Source: Cheiracanthium punctorium (lineage: Eukaryota > Arthropoda > Arachnida > Araneae > Cheiracanthiidae). From it: DNA of 64,000 nt. A program made the translations under genes and the position numbers. Each line of letters starts with the position of its first letter. The stretch's first letter is position 1. Below the pieces are notes generated by a model. That model had not been told where the DNA came from, searched no databases, and worked only from the letters and a program-made list of their open reading frames with translations. Below are positions 1-9,199 of this stretch, one piece after another. The stretch covers positions 1 to 64,000 of the forward strand of contig JAWZYV010013017.1 in the NCBI GenBank assembly GCA_038373885.1, given 5' to 3'.

Positions 1-642
1 ACCGTTGAAGTATAACAAGAGTCGGTTAAACAACACGTCGGTTTACAAAACAGATTACAAAACCATGGTCAGATTACAAAAACATGGGCATGGCAACCAA
101 ACCCTCACTCAACTCACATATTCTTGCCTGGAGTCCTAGCTTAGCTCACTGATAATGGCACGATATTCTGATTCGCTATGAATGTCATGTGACCACCAGA
201 AGTGCCACCCTAAGTTTAAAAAACCAAGCGCGAGTGCTTGAATTTGATTTTGCTGCACGTGTTGTAAATTAGATACAGCACATTGTGTTGTAAAATTACA
301 GATATTTAATACAGTGTAAGATAATTCCGTAAAAAAAAAAAAAAAAAAAACCGTCTGTAGCACGAAATTAAAAACTTTAGGCATTTTTTGAAGTACTTAT
401 AGAAAAGTTATGAGCATTTAAGCATTTATTTTATCTGTAAATAAATGTCTTAAGCATAAAATTATGTACATTTCTTACTCTACCATTTATTATTTAACAA
501 ATCCATTCTTTAAATATATCGGAAACATACTTATTAACGTTTCTTGCAAAATTAAAGCTAGCAATAGATCAATAAACCTCTTGTGATAATTACATTAAAA
601 AAAAAAGTAGATGGCGCCCAAAAGATCATGCGATTAACAATT
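1..642. other. AT-rich non-coding stretch
   Basis: No coding or element structure is supported here. It holds short direct repeats around 40-95 (a motif like attacaaaa with catgg) and a poly-A run near 331-350. The open frame on the minus strand at 136-384 has low-complexity content and no recognisable domain. Confidence 0.5.
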
Positions 643-645
643 TTA

Positions 646-868
646 GAGCTGGATTCTCCGCTCGTCGCTAATTTTTGGCAGTCGTTAACTCTGCCCCGCT
701 TTGAGGTGGAGTTTTAGGGAGGAGCGACAAGGGGTTCATGTGATTGGCTAAAAGACCTCCCGATGGCCTCCAGAATCGTTAGCGCAGTCGGTAACCAAAC
801 AACTGGTTCTGCCCAGTCGGCAGCTAACCACCGACGATTTCGGAAACCACCGGCGGAGAATTCCACCC
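646..868. mobile_element. Harbinger-type MITE with TTA target duplication
   Basis: A 223-bp segment bounded by related inverted ends (GAGCTGGATTCTCCGC at the left; GGGTGGAATTCTCCGC read inward from the right) and flanked on both sides by TTA (643-645 and 869-871). A three-base TWA duplication is the PIF/Harbinger hallmark. It has higher GC than its surroundings and no coding capacity. The superfamily call rests on duplication length and end shape only. Confidence 0.55.
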
Positions 869-1576
869 TTAAAGTGCTTAGGATAAAATTGCGGAGCAGA
901 TAAGGTAAATTTTATCTATAAATAAAAGTTTTATACATACAATCATATTATATACATTTCATATTCAACCAATATTTTAAACTAATTACATTCTTTAAAC
1001 ACATCACAAAAGCGCGTCTGTTATAACATAATAAATTCTTGTGGCAGTTTTGATAACACTGCAACCTTATAGCGACTGCAAGCGCGCGTAACTCCCCTCT
1101 TCCGCCACTCGTTGGCGTGCTCCTGTTTTCGCCAAGTGGGTGAACTTCTGAGGGTTTCCGAAAACGCCGCCGGGACACGCTGCTAGTTTATGAATAAATC
1201 TGGAAACCTAATTAAAGACACCGACAATGAGTATAATTAGTATAGTTCAGATTTTGATGACTCAAAATATCCATAAAAATGCCTTTAAAAAGTGCAAAAA
1301 ATGCCCTTATAATTAAACAAAAATTTCAATCTAAAATAATTTCTTAGTAAAAATATATTTTGTTGCGTTAAATTAGTAGTCATATTTATTTAAAGAAAAT
1401 GGGATGAAACATATCTTACACTTAAAATAAATATACTAAAATAATTAAAAGATAAAGAAGAAAAAAAATTTACTTACACCTCCTGACTACATATTGGCAT
1501 CTAATTACCATATAGTATTAAAAAAAAAAACTAATCTAACTATTCACTAAAATTTGAAAATGGTAAGTCCCAAAAT
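869..1576. other. Non-coding AT-rich stretch
   Basis: No feature is supported. A GC-richer patch at 1075-1190 could be an old MITE remnant, but no matching ends were found. The short minus-strand frame there (948-1178) has no recognisable domain. Confidence 0.4.
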
Positions 1577-1592
1577 ACTAAAGAAGGAAAGT

Positions 1593-1828
1593 TGTTGTTG
1601 TGTGTGATTATGGCAACGCTACACTAGGGCGATCTGCCAAGGGGGGGGGTGCCTTGGTAGGAGGACTTTCTAAGGGGTTCTATCGCGTATTCACGTTACA
1701 TCTGGAGAAAACCTACCAAAACTCCAGACCGTTAGATCGACAGCCGCGTGATGGGGCCCGAACCCAGGACCTTCACACTTCGGCCATCTACCATTTTCAG
1801 TGGCATAACCACTGTGCCATGGTGAGGC
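1593..1828 (-). mobile_element. tRNA-derived SINE, full copy
   Basis: Read on the minus strand, this starts with a tRNA-like head: an A-box-like TGGCACAGTGG and a B-box-like GGTTCGGGCCC, about 40 bases apart. A body follows with a ttttctccag motif and the segment that reads gaaccccttagaaagtcc, then a CAA-rich tail. It is flanked by a perfect 16-bp duplication (actaaagaaggaaagt at 1577-1592 and 1829-1844). Related copies in this window are at 8.1, 12.2, 14.07, 16.8, 26.5 and 39.3 kb. Pol III promoters in the head would drive transcription leftwards. Confidence 0.8.
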
Positions 1829-1909
1829 ACTAAAGAAGGAAAGTAAAAGATATTGACACCACTGTGCCATGGTGAGGCCCTAAAGAAGGAAAGTAAAAGA
1901 TATTGACAC
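1810..1909. repeat. Two-copy 50-bp tandem duplication at SINE edge
   Basis: The SINE head end plus its flank (actgtgccatggtgaggc, then the target duplication and a further 17 bases) occurs twice head-to-tail with one mismatch. The duplication arose after the SINE inserted, because it copies the SINE/flank junction. Confidence 0.75.
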
Positions 1910-1934
1910 CTAGGCTTTCTCTGTGTATACACAT

Positions 1935-2528
1935 TAGGGTGAGGAAAAAACCGGACTATTTTTTTTTTTTTTATTGAGTCTCGAGTGAAAAAATGTTAGT
2001 TTTTGATATTTTAAGACCCCCCTCCAAAGGACAGCTCAATTTTTTTTTTTTTAAGAGGTCGCTCGAAATTTTTTAAACTTCAAAAATCGAATTTTTTTAT
2101 TTTTAATTTTTTTTCTCGTTACGATATAATTTTATAGACCCCCCCCCCCAAAAAAAAAAATGTTTCTGAAAATTTAAAATTTGAAAGGTCGCTCACAATT
2201 TTTAAAAATTTATTAGTGCATTTTTTAGATTTTTTTAGACTAATAAATTAAAAAAAATGTGAGCGACCTTTCAAAATTTAAATTTTGAACTGAAACTTTA
2301 AGAAACTTATTTTTTTTTAGTGAATAAAATTATACCGTAACGAGAAAAAAAAATTAAAAAAAAAATTCCGTTTTTGACGATTTTTGAAACTTAAAAAAAT
2401 TTGGAGTGACCTCTTAAAAATTTTCTTTTGAGCTGTCCTTTGGAGGGGGCTCTTAAAACATCAAAAACTAACATTTTTTTCACTCGAGACTCAAAAATAG
2501 AAAATAGTCGTTTTTTTGCGTCACCCTA
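1935..2528. mobile_element. Palindromic (foldback) hAT-type MITE
   Basis: A 594-bp near-complete palindrome: the two halves are inverted copies over almost their whole length, including the blocks near 1980-2060 and 2440-2500. The ends read TAGGGTGAGG and, inverted, TAGGGTGACG. They are flanked by the 8-bp duplication atacacat (1927-1934) and atacgcat (2529-2536), seven of eight matching. An 8-bp duplication and TAGGGTG ends suit hAT non-autonomous elements. It carries no coding sequence and would form a hairpin if single-stranded. Confidence 0.75.
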
Positions 2529-2971
2529 ATACGCATAAATTTTAATTAATTTCAAAATTTCAGTTTTAGGAAATTACAAGAGGTTAGAATTACACTGCAT
2601 TATTAAGTACTTTATAACACTTTCAAATGTGAAAGAATGTCTTGTCTGCAACTAAATTTTTAAACTTAATGAAACTTCTTTCAACATTTGATCGGTGCAT
2701 ATTTAAAGAAAACTGAATTCCTTACTGACAACTCTTCTTCAATTTAGAAAGAAAATAACTAGAAAAATTTTACATTACTTAAAATAAAAATGACTCAAAA
2801 CTAAAGCAATAATGTCATAAAATGTAAAATACCACAAAATCTCAAAAAATGTCCCCAAAAGATTAAAGTAGCAAAAAAATGCAAATGTCATCAAAACCGG
2901 GCTATAGTAATTAGCTAATTTAACAGGGAAAGCCAGATATAAAAATAAAAAATCAGACATCTCTCATTAAA

Positions 2972-3870
2972 AGCAGATAGTCATCTTTAGAAGGAAAAAA
3001 TATTACGTAAAACTTGTTAGGGGGGGGGGAGCTTACGAAGCCTAATCTAGAAGATTAATAAAAAAAATGTCGCAAATATTAACAAAAGTAAATTTTGCTT
3101 TAAATTATACATTTGTCGGTTCTGTTTTATACAGAAAAACAGTTGTTTCGACCAAATAAAAAGGCAAATTGGGAGAAACGACTAATAATCCACTTGTTTA
3201 AAACAATAAAAATAGGAAAATTCCTCGATTAAGCATACATATAAAAGTAAAAAACACAAATTAAATCATTCTTGACTAAAATGAGCACACATTAAAAAAA
3301 ATAAAAAAATGCGATTCTGGATATATGCATATACAGAAACAATTAAAAGTGAAACAAATTTCACATCCTGATTACATAGAAGTACATGTAGGGTATATAC
3401 ATGCCTCTATAAAAGTATTAAAAAGATGGTAGCTAGTCATTTTTAGGGGAAAAATAATTATGCAAAACTTGTAAGGGAGGGGAGAGGAAGCTTACAGTCA
3501 GGCTTAATCTAAAAGAGTAATAAAAATAAAATTTAACAAATGTTATCAAAAGTAAATTTCACTTTATACATTTGACAGTTCTGTTTTTTATACAGGAAAG
3601 CAACAATTGTTTAGAAAATTAAAAAGCAAATTGGGAAAAGTGACAAATAATCCAGGACAGACTAGTTAAAAAAAATGAAAATAAGAATTTCTCAACTAAA
3701 CATACATATAAAAGCAAAAACGCAAATTAAACCATTCTTGACTAAAAGGAGCATAAAAAACAACAACAACCTGTAGTTCTAGACTATATATATATAGAAA
3801 TACAATTAAAAGTGAAACAAATTATACATCCTGATTCCATAGAAGTACATGTAGGGTTTCCACGTAGGTC
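2972..3870. repeat. Tandem duplication of a ~450-bp gene 3' region
   Basis: Copy 1 (about 2972-3405) and copy 2 (about 3431-3870) are direct repeats sharing many blocks in the same order (for example ctgttttatacag, aaaaggcaaattggg, ttcttgactaaaa, agaagtacatgtaggg). Copy 2 is continuous with the last exon of the minus-strand gene ending at 3894, so the duplicated unit is probably that gene's 3' UTR. Divergence by eye is roughly 15-20%. Confidence 0.7.
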
Positions 3871-3893
3871 TTAGCTGGCTTTTGTAAAATTTT

Positions 3894-4133
3894 TTATATA
3901 AATGCCTCCATAAAGTTGAAAAATCCAGACAATCTTCCACAAAAATTAACATTAAACGCATAGTGGCATTTAAAAAGAATGTCCATACCTTTCAGGACAC
4001 ATGCTCCAACACATACTGGCTGTTTGTTGAGCATTACAAAATAATGTTCTGGTGCTGTTGCAGTGCCACTTGCCAGCAAATATAGCTGTTTTGCAGTTAT
4101 ACTGTCAGTGCTTTCTTCTAAAGAGCCATTTAC
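3894..4133 (-). CDS. Terminal exon of an unrecognised host-type gene
   Basis: A 79-codon open exon on the minus strand preceded by a consensus acceptor (tctgttttacag, 4134-4145). It encodes a segment containing APEHYFVMLNKQPVC and, near the end, VLKGMDILFKCHYAFN. The pattern resembles the last exon of multicopy uncharacterised proteins of arthropods and fishes, a resemblance from memory only. The first base is in phase 0, matching the donor at 5855, and the intron between them holds a Tc1 element. After the stop (3894-3896) the frame stays open for 23 more codons, so a recent nonsense change may have shortened it. A GTATGG just downstream of VLK could serve as an alternative donor. Confidence 0.5.
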   Translation of the reverse strand, partial: VNGSLEESTDSITAKQLYLLASGTATAPEHYFVMLNKQPVCVGACVLKGMDILFKCHYAFNVNFCGRLSGFFNFMEAFI

Positions 4134-4299
4134 CTGTAAAACAGAGATAATACTATAAATACAAAGAATATTACCTTTTCCGTAACCAATTATTAAATTA
4201 AAGAACAACGTGTAACAGTTTAAAGAAGTCCTAACAATGATGCTAGTTAATGGCAGGCAATGCTTAATTTTTTAAAAATAATATTGTATATGTTATATA

Positions 4300-5836
4300 C
4301 ACTCACTTCCAAAAGTTAAGCAGCAAAAAAATCAACAAATACTGCTTTGATTGACACAAAATTCGGCAGAAAAGTAGCATATATATTTATGCATAAAACA
4401 AAATGAATAATTATATACAGATACGAAAACAATATTACATTTTTGTAAGTTATCAGATAATGACATACTGGAGACTTAAACAGAATTATGTATAAAGTGA
4501 AAATAAACAGCATAAAATGAAAAAAAAAAAAAAAACAACATTAATAGGGTATGTGATCCCCCCCTCATCTGTGTACAAAGTTTTCACCTTGTGACCATGC
4601 TTTCAATTAGGTAGTCAACCACCGCAGAATTAAGCAATCGCCATTCTTCTTGTAGAGCAGTTTCCAGCTCAATAAGAGTGGCTGGAGGTGGGAAACGTGA
4701 AGATACAGCACGGCCGAGAGCATCCCAAAGATTTACAATGGGATTCAGGTCGGGCGAATATGCTGGCCATGCCATACGCGCAATCCCTTCACTCTCCAGG
4801 TAGTCATCAACGATGTCATCTCTATGGGGACGTGCGTTATCGTCCATTAAAACAAAAGTAGGGACAACTGCTGCAGCGTACAATCTCACAATGGGTTCTA
4901 GGACTTCATCTCGATACCGGACAGCCGTCACAGAACCCCTTTTAAAGATGTGCAGGTCGGTGCGGTATCCTAATGAAATCCCTGCCCACACCATAATGCT
5001 TCCGCCTCGGAATGCGTGATGTTTGGTGATATTTTGGGGCTGATTGCGTGTTCCTTGTTCACGCCATATCCTTATACTCTTGTCATCTGGCTCCAGAGCA
5101 AATCTTGACTCATCAGTAAACATGACATTGTCCCAGTCGGACACTGTCCAATTGACATGTTCCCGGCACCACTTTAATCGTGCCCCTCTTGATTGGACGG
5201 ATAGAAAAACACAAACTCGAGGTACCCGGGCATACAGTCCACTCATATGTAATTTTCGGCGTACAGTAGCTGCAGATATTTCTTTATCAATGGACGCTGT
5301 AACCATAGATGCCACAGGTGTGGAGGTCGTTCTGCGATTCCGCTTGGCTAAAATAGGAATATATAGCTCTTCCGCGGGGGTTGTAACCCTTGTGCGACCG
5401 GCTACGGGCCTTCGGACAACTGTCTGTGTGGTTTGGAATTGTTTTCATAAACGTGAAATTACAGAATGATGAACGCCGAAAAAAAGAGTAACATCTGTGA
5501 TAGACTGTCCTGCTCAATACATCCAAGAGCCCGACAGCTCTCAGAAAATTCCATTTGTCTTCTGAAAGCCCCAGAAACACGTCTAGCTTGAAAAAAAAAT
5601 CGTACGAATGTTCTCAACACCTTTGATCGTCACTTACATGCAACTCCTGTAACCCTTCACAATGGCGGCTTCTTATACGACTGCCTGCTTTGCGTATTTC
5701 TGGGCGAGAACCCGTAATTGGCTGTTACCTAACATACCTGCATACTTCCTTCTATCTTTGCAACAAATTTCAGCTTCTTTAATTCAGATTGATTTACGGA
5801 CATTAACTCTCCGTGCTTAACGTTTGGAAGTGAGTG
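4300..5836 (-). mobile_element. Tc1-like transposon, decayed
   Basis: A 1537-bp element with inverted ends CACTCACTTCCAAAAGTTAA (left) and CACTCACTTCCAAACGTTAA (right, inverted), one mismatch in 20, each next to TA (4298-4299 and 5837-5838). TA duplication and a ~1.5-kb length are standard for Tc1/mariner. The transposase is on the minus strand and broken by at least one frameshift. The element sits inside the intron between host exons at 5855 and 4133, its edge 18 bases from the donor site. Confidence 0.92.
4584..5580 (-). pseudogene. Tc1-like DDE transposase, frameshifted
   Basis: The C-terminal 243 codons (5315-4584) read as a Tc1-family DDE domain: first aspartate in FTDESRF, second in LMDDNARPH, and the third position in YSPDLNPIVNLWD. 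The Tc1 consensus there is PIENLWD or PIEHLWD, so the catalytic glutamate has become valine. The N-terminal helix-turn-helix half (5580-5287) is in a different frame and itself degraded. The family cuts and pastes at TA sites in the nucleus. This copy cannot be active. Full family length is about 340 residues, so little is missing. Confidence 0.88.
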
Positions 5837-5854
5837 TATATATAAATTTCTTAC

Positions 5855-5957
5855 CTCGATATAACGAATGAGCTCCTCGGATGGGTATCTTCCATGCCCA
5901 TTCCTTTCCTCATCGGACAACCGAAAAATCAAAGATTTGATTACAATCACTGGCAGC
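5855..5957 (-). CDS. Penultimate exon of the same host-type gene
   Basis: Open on the minus strand with content ending in YPSEELIRYIE and a strong donor, ATCGAG|GTAAGA, at the boundary (GT at 5853-5854). A candidate acceptor (tagctgccag) lies at about 5958. Donor phase 0 fits the acceptor at 4134. No paralogue or domain is recognised. The 1.7-kb intron is almost entirely the Tc1 insertion; without it the intron would be about 180 bases. Upstream exons were not found. Confidence 0.45.
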
Positions 5958-5979
5958 TAGGACGCCAGTACTTTTTCCT

Positions 5980-6530
5980 TATATTTACGGAATTTTATTT
6001 CTGTAAATTCCTGGACAGTTTCCGTTATTTTCAAAATTCCGTTTTATGGGTTTACCTTTATTTACTGCATAATTTCTGTGAAATAACAAAATTCCGTATT
6101 TTGGATTTTCCGTTTTTTTACAGAATATTCTTCGGTAAACTAACATATTTCAGTATTCTACATTTTCCGTTTTTTACCGGATAAGTTTTGTGAAATTAAC
6201 TTCTGTGTTTTGTTTTTCCGTTTTTTTGCAGAATATTCTTCCGTAAACTAACATATTTCAGTATTCTAAATTTTCCGTTTTTTACCGGATAAATTTTGTG
6301 AAATTAATAATTTCCATATTTTGCTTTTTCCATTTTTTTCACAGAAAATTTAGTATTTGAACGGACTTCAGTATTTTACTTTTTCCGTTTTTGAATGGAA
6401 CATTTTCTAGCACTGTAACGTATTTTGGTGATTTACTTTTTCCCTTATTATCAAGGTAATTTCCTAGGTCTATAAAGCTTCCGTGTTTGAATTTTTCCGT
6501 TATTTAACAGAAAGTTTTGTTGTATTGTAC
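5980..6530. repeat. Degenerate tandem repeat, ~110-bp period
   Basis: Units recur at about 6121, 6229 and 6342, each holding cagaatattcttc, a block close to taacatatttcagtattct, and ttccgttttttaccggata. A half-period of about 55 bases is also visible (ttttccgttttt repeated). The outer units are more diverged. No coding content. Confidence 0.65.
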
Positions 6531-6561
6531 AGTTATATACAGTACATACAGTGCATCGTTA

Positions 6562-6648
6562 TGTCTCAATATTATTGAAAGATAAACATCACAAAAATTA
6601 GAGTAACATTGCTGGAGTTAAAGTTTTGCTAATGAATGACAACACAAA
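6562..6648 (+). repeat. Dispersed 88-bp repeat, copy 1
   Basis: Matches 11163-11251 in the same orientation, with few differences (shared blocks caatattattgaaagata, ttagagt, attgctggagttaaa, gaatgacaacaca). Flanks are unrelated. No target duplication was recognised. Confidence 0.7.
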
Positions 6649-6649
6649 A

Positions 6650-8100
6650 TAGCAAACCCTTAAAAAACGGTGTATACGCCATTTGGTATAAAAAGTGTCT
6701 ACCCCCATCTTGAAGGGGAGTTCCTGACGGGAACTGGGGGATCAGTTAAAAATTAGGTTTCTGTAAGGTCGCCGCGTTGGTCAGGGACACAGGGAGTGGG
6801 GGGGGGGACGTTCCTGACACCTAATACCCAGCTATTTTGTTAGGAAGAAGGAAAGAGTGCCCATATTTGACCGCAAAGCTTTTGGAACACCTTTAAAGGC
6901 CGTTAAAAGGGCTAAATTGTGTGAACAGCGGCTGTGTGTGCTGTATCGTCATAAAAGGTAGATCGGCGGATACGGATATGAAAACGAATAGTTTTTTTTT
7001 TTTTTAATCCGTGGATACGGATATTAAACGGATCATTTCTTTCTCATATCCGAGAATACAAAAATGAAACGGATCGCTTCTTTCTCGAATACGAATACAG
7101 GAATTCGAATACGGATGACTTTGTTTGGGAATTATTAGAAGAACACGTTATCTTATTTTTAAACGAACATTTGTTTTAAAATTGAAAAGAAATTAACCTT
7201 TTCTGCTGTTATTTCGATATGTGACCCCCTCAAATCTTTCATGTGCCCCTCCAAATTTTCATTTGGTATGGGAGCGGTGATAATTGTTCTTTAGAAAGCT
7301 AAACTTTTCCTAAGTATTTTAAGAGTAGCAATCGGTGTGTGTGGGGGGGGGGGGCAAGTGTCCCCTCTCTGTCCCCAAAATTTTTATTTTAAACATTTAT
7401 TTGACGGGTCATTTTTAACTGTTCCATTAAAAAAAACAAAAAAAAAACCCTCCAATCTGCGTCTTGAGAAAATATTATTTAAAAGAAACTATTCACTGTC
7501 AGATTAGCTTAAGTTAAACAAGGTTATTTTTTAACCACTTCGTTTAAACAATTTTTCTCATTCCCAACAGGTTGTGGTTTTAAATGCTTTCTAAACATTA
7601 GTGTTTCTTTGAAATATTTATTCATTTTTTATTTTATTTTTTAGTGCAATACAAAGTATTTTATGGAAAAATGTTTTATTTGTTGAGCGAAAGTGAATAG
7701 GATTTTCCTTTTTCGTAATAATACTCTAAACTTTTACATCAAGTTATATTAATCGTTATAATAGATTTTTTGCATTCTTTTTTATCTTGCTGTATTTTAT
7801 TCATACATGAAGTTCAATATTTGATAAGTTATCCTTCTAAATATTTATAATTCACCATTCTTGCGTATTTCAGCAAGTTTTTTCAGTTTATCTTAAAAGT
7901 TAAATAAGGTTATAAAGATAAGAGTTTTATAAAGAGGTTTTATAAAGGTTAGTTTTATAAGTTTTTTAAAGTTTTATAAAGAAGAGAGCTTTATAGGATA
8001 TAAATTTATCTAATAAAAGATAAGAAAAAAATTAATCAAGTACCTTTTACAGTGTAGTATAAATAATTTTTACTAATTTCATGACAATTAGTAAACGGCT
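6650..8100. other. Non-coding stretch with low-complexity patches
   Basis: Contains GC-richer remnants at 6700-6850, a patch of repeated gatacggatat-type motifs at 6955-7125, and a ttttataaag-rich stretch at 7915-8000. No gene or clean element boundary was found. Confidence 0.4.
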
Positions 8101-8104
8101 TAAA

Positions 8105-8240
8105 TGCACACGTCTAGGGTTCTGGCCTACCGCGCGGCCGTTTTCTCCAGCTGTAACGTGAATTCGGGTTAGAACCCTTCAAAAAGTCCACCGCCAAGGC
8201 ATGCCTTAATTAAGCAGACAATCCTTGTGTAGATCTGCCT
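8105..8240 (+). mobile_element. SINE fragment (3' body)
   Basis: Carries the body of the SINE seen at 1593-1828: ttttctccag, then gggttagaacccttcaaaaa and gtcc. The tRNA-like head is missing. Confidence 0.6.
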
Positions 8241-8503
8241 TAACCCCAAAACCTAAATAACTTTTATGATCATTTACAGTGAAAGTAAAAAGTTTAATAT
8301 TTTTAATATTAAATAAAAATCATAATCACTCTCAATCCCTATAATCGGGTGTCTTAAAAACAGTGGCCTATGGTTTCCTTCTTTAAATGTTTATCTAAGA
8401 CATATGGAATGAATTACATAGTTATTTTATGATATCGAATAAAATTTTCAGGAAATTAAATGTAAATAAATACAAACTTTTATTTTTTATACAGCCCTCT
8501 TAC

Positions 8504-8691
8504 CATGGGCACCCATAGGAATTTTTCTAGGGGGGGGACGAACTTCAAAAAAATTTTCTAGAGGGGGCAAATTTCAAACTTTTAACAAATTTAGTTCTGG
8601 TTTTGCCATTTGTTTACATCATGAGACATTAACCTGAAACTCTAGGGGGGGGGGCAAGTGCCCTACCTTGCCCCCCTTATGGGCGCCCATG
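8504..8691. mobile_element. hAT-type MITE, CATGGGC family
   Basis: 188 bp, ends CATGGGCACCCATA and, inverted, CATGGGCGCCCATA (13 of 14). Flanked by a perfect 8-bp duplication cctcttac (8496-8503 and 8692-8699). Contains G-runs near both ends and no coding. A lone end of the same family (tatgggcgcccatg) lies at 19393-19406. Confidence 0.85.
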
Positions 8692-9013
8692 CCTCTTACA
8701 AAAATTCCCATTAAGTAAAATGTACCCCCATATATTAATGAGATGATGTAGAAAGTTTCAGATTTTCTTACTAAAGGTTTACAGATATGTTTCAATCACA
8801 GTTGATGAGGGAAAATAATCTTTGCAATATCAATAATAGTATAAATACAATTATTAAAACTATTATAGTAAAACTAATTAACCATTAATTAAATTAACAT
8901 TTTAAGACATTTACATTTTACATTTTAAGAAATGAGTTTTAAATCATTTTAAACCTACAATCTAGACAGTTACTGGAAGCAAAAATATGCTGTAATTGTG
9001 TATACATTATACT

Positions 9014-9194
9014 CAGGGGCGTAGCCAAGGGGGGAGGGTTAGGGGGGTCACAACCCACCCCCCCCCCAAGAGGAATTTTTTGCCATACAAAATGTATATT
9101 CTTCACTACATTATCACACACACGTATACATATATATGAGTTGTAGTAGTCGTAAACCCCCCCCACCCATGAAAAATTTCTGGCTACGCCCCTG
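9014..9194. mobile_element. hAT-type MITE, CAGGGGCGTAGCC family, copy 1
   Basis: 181 bp with ends CAGGGGCGTAGCCA both sides (inverted) and a perfect 8-bp duplication attatact (9006-9013 and 9195-9202). The interior shares ttttgccatacaaaatgtat and a cacacacgtatacatatata block with copies at 31200 and 61839. Non-autonomous; it must be moved by a hAT transposase encoded elsewhere. Confidence 0.92.
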
Positions 9195-9199
9195 ATTAT

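Noticed and set aside
3894..4208. The whole 104-codon frame as a gene
   Set aside because: The first 25 codons precede a consensus acceptor and look intronic; only the part from 4133 is called.
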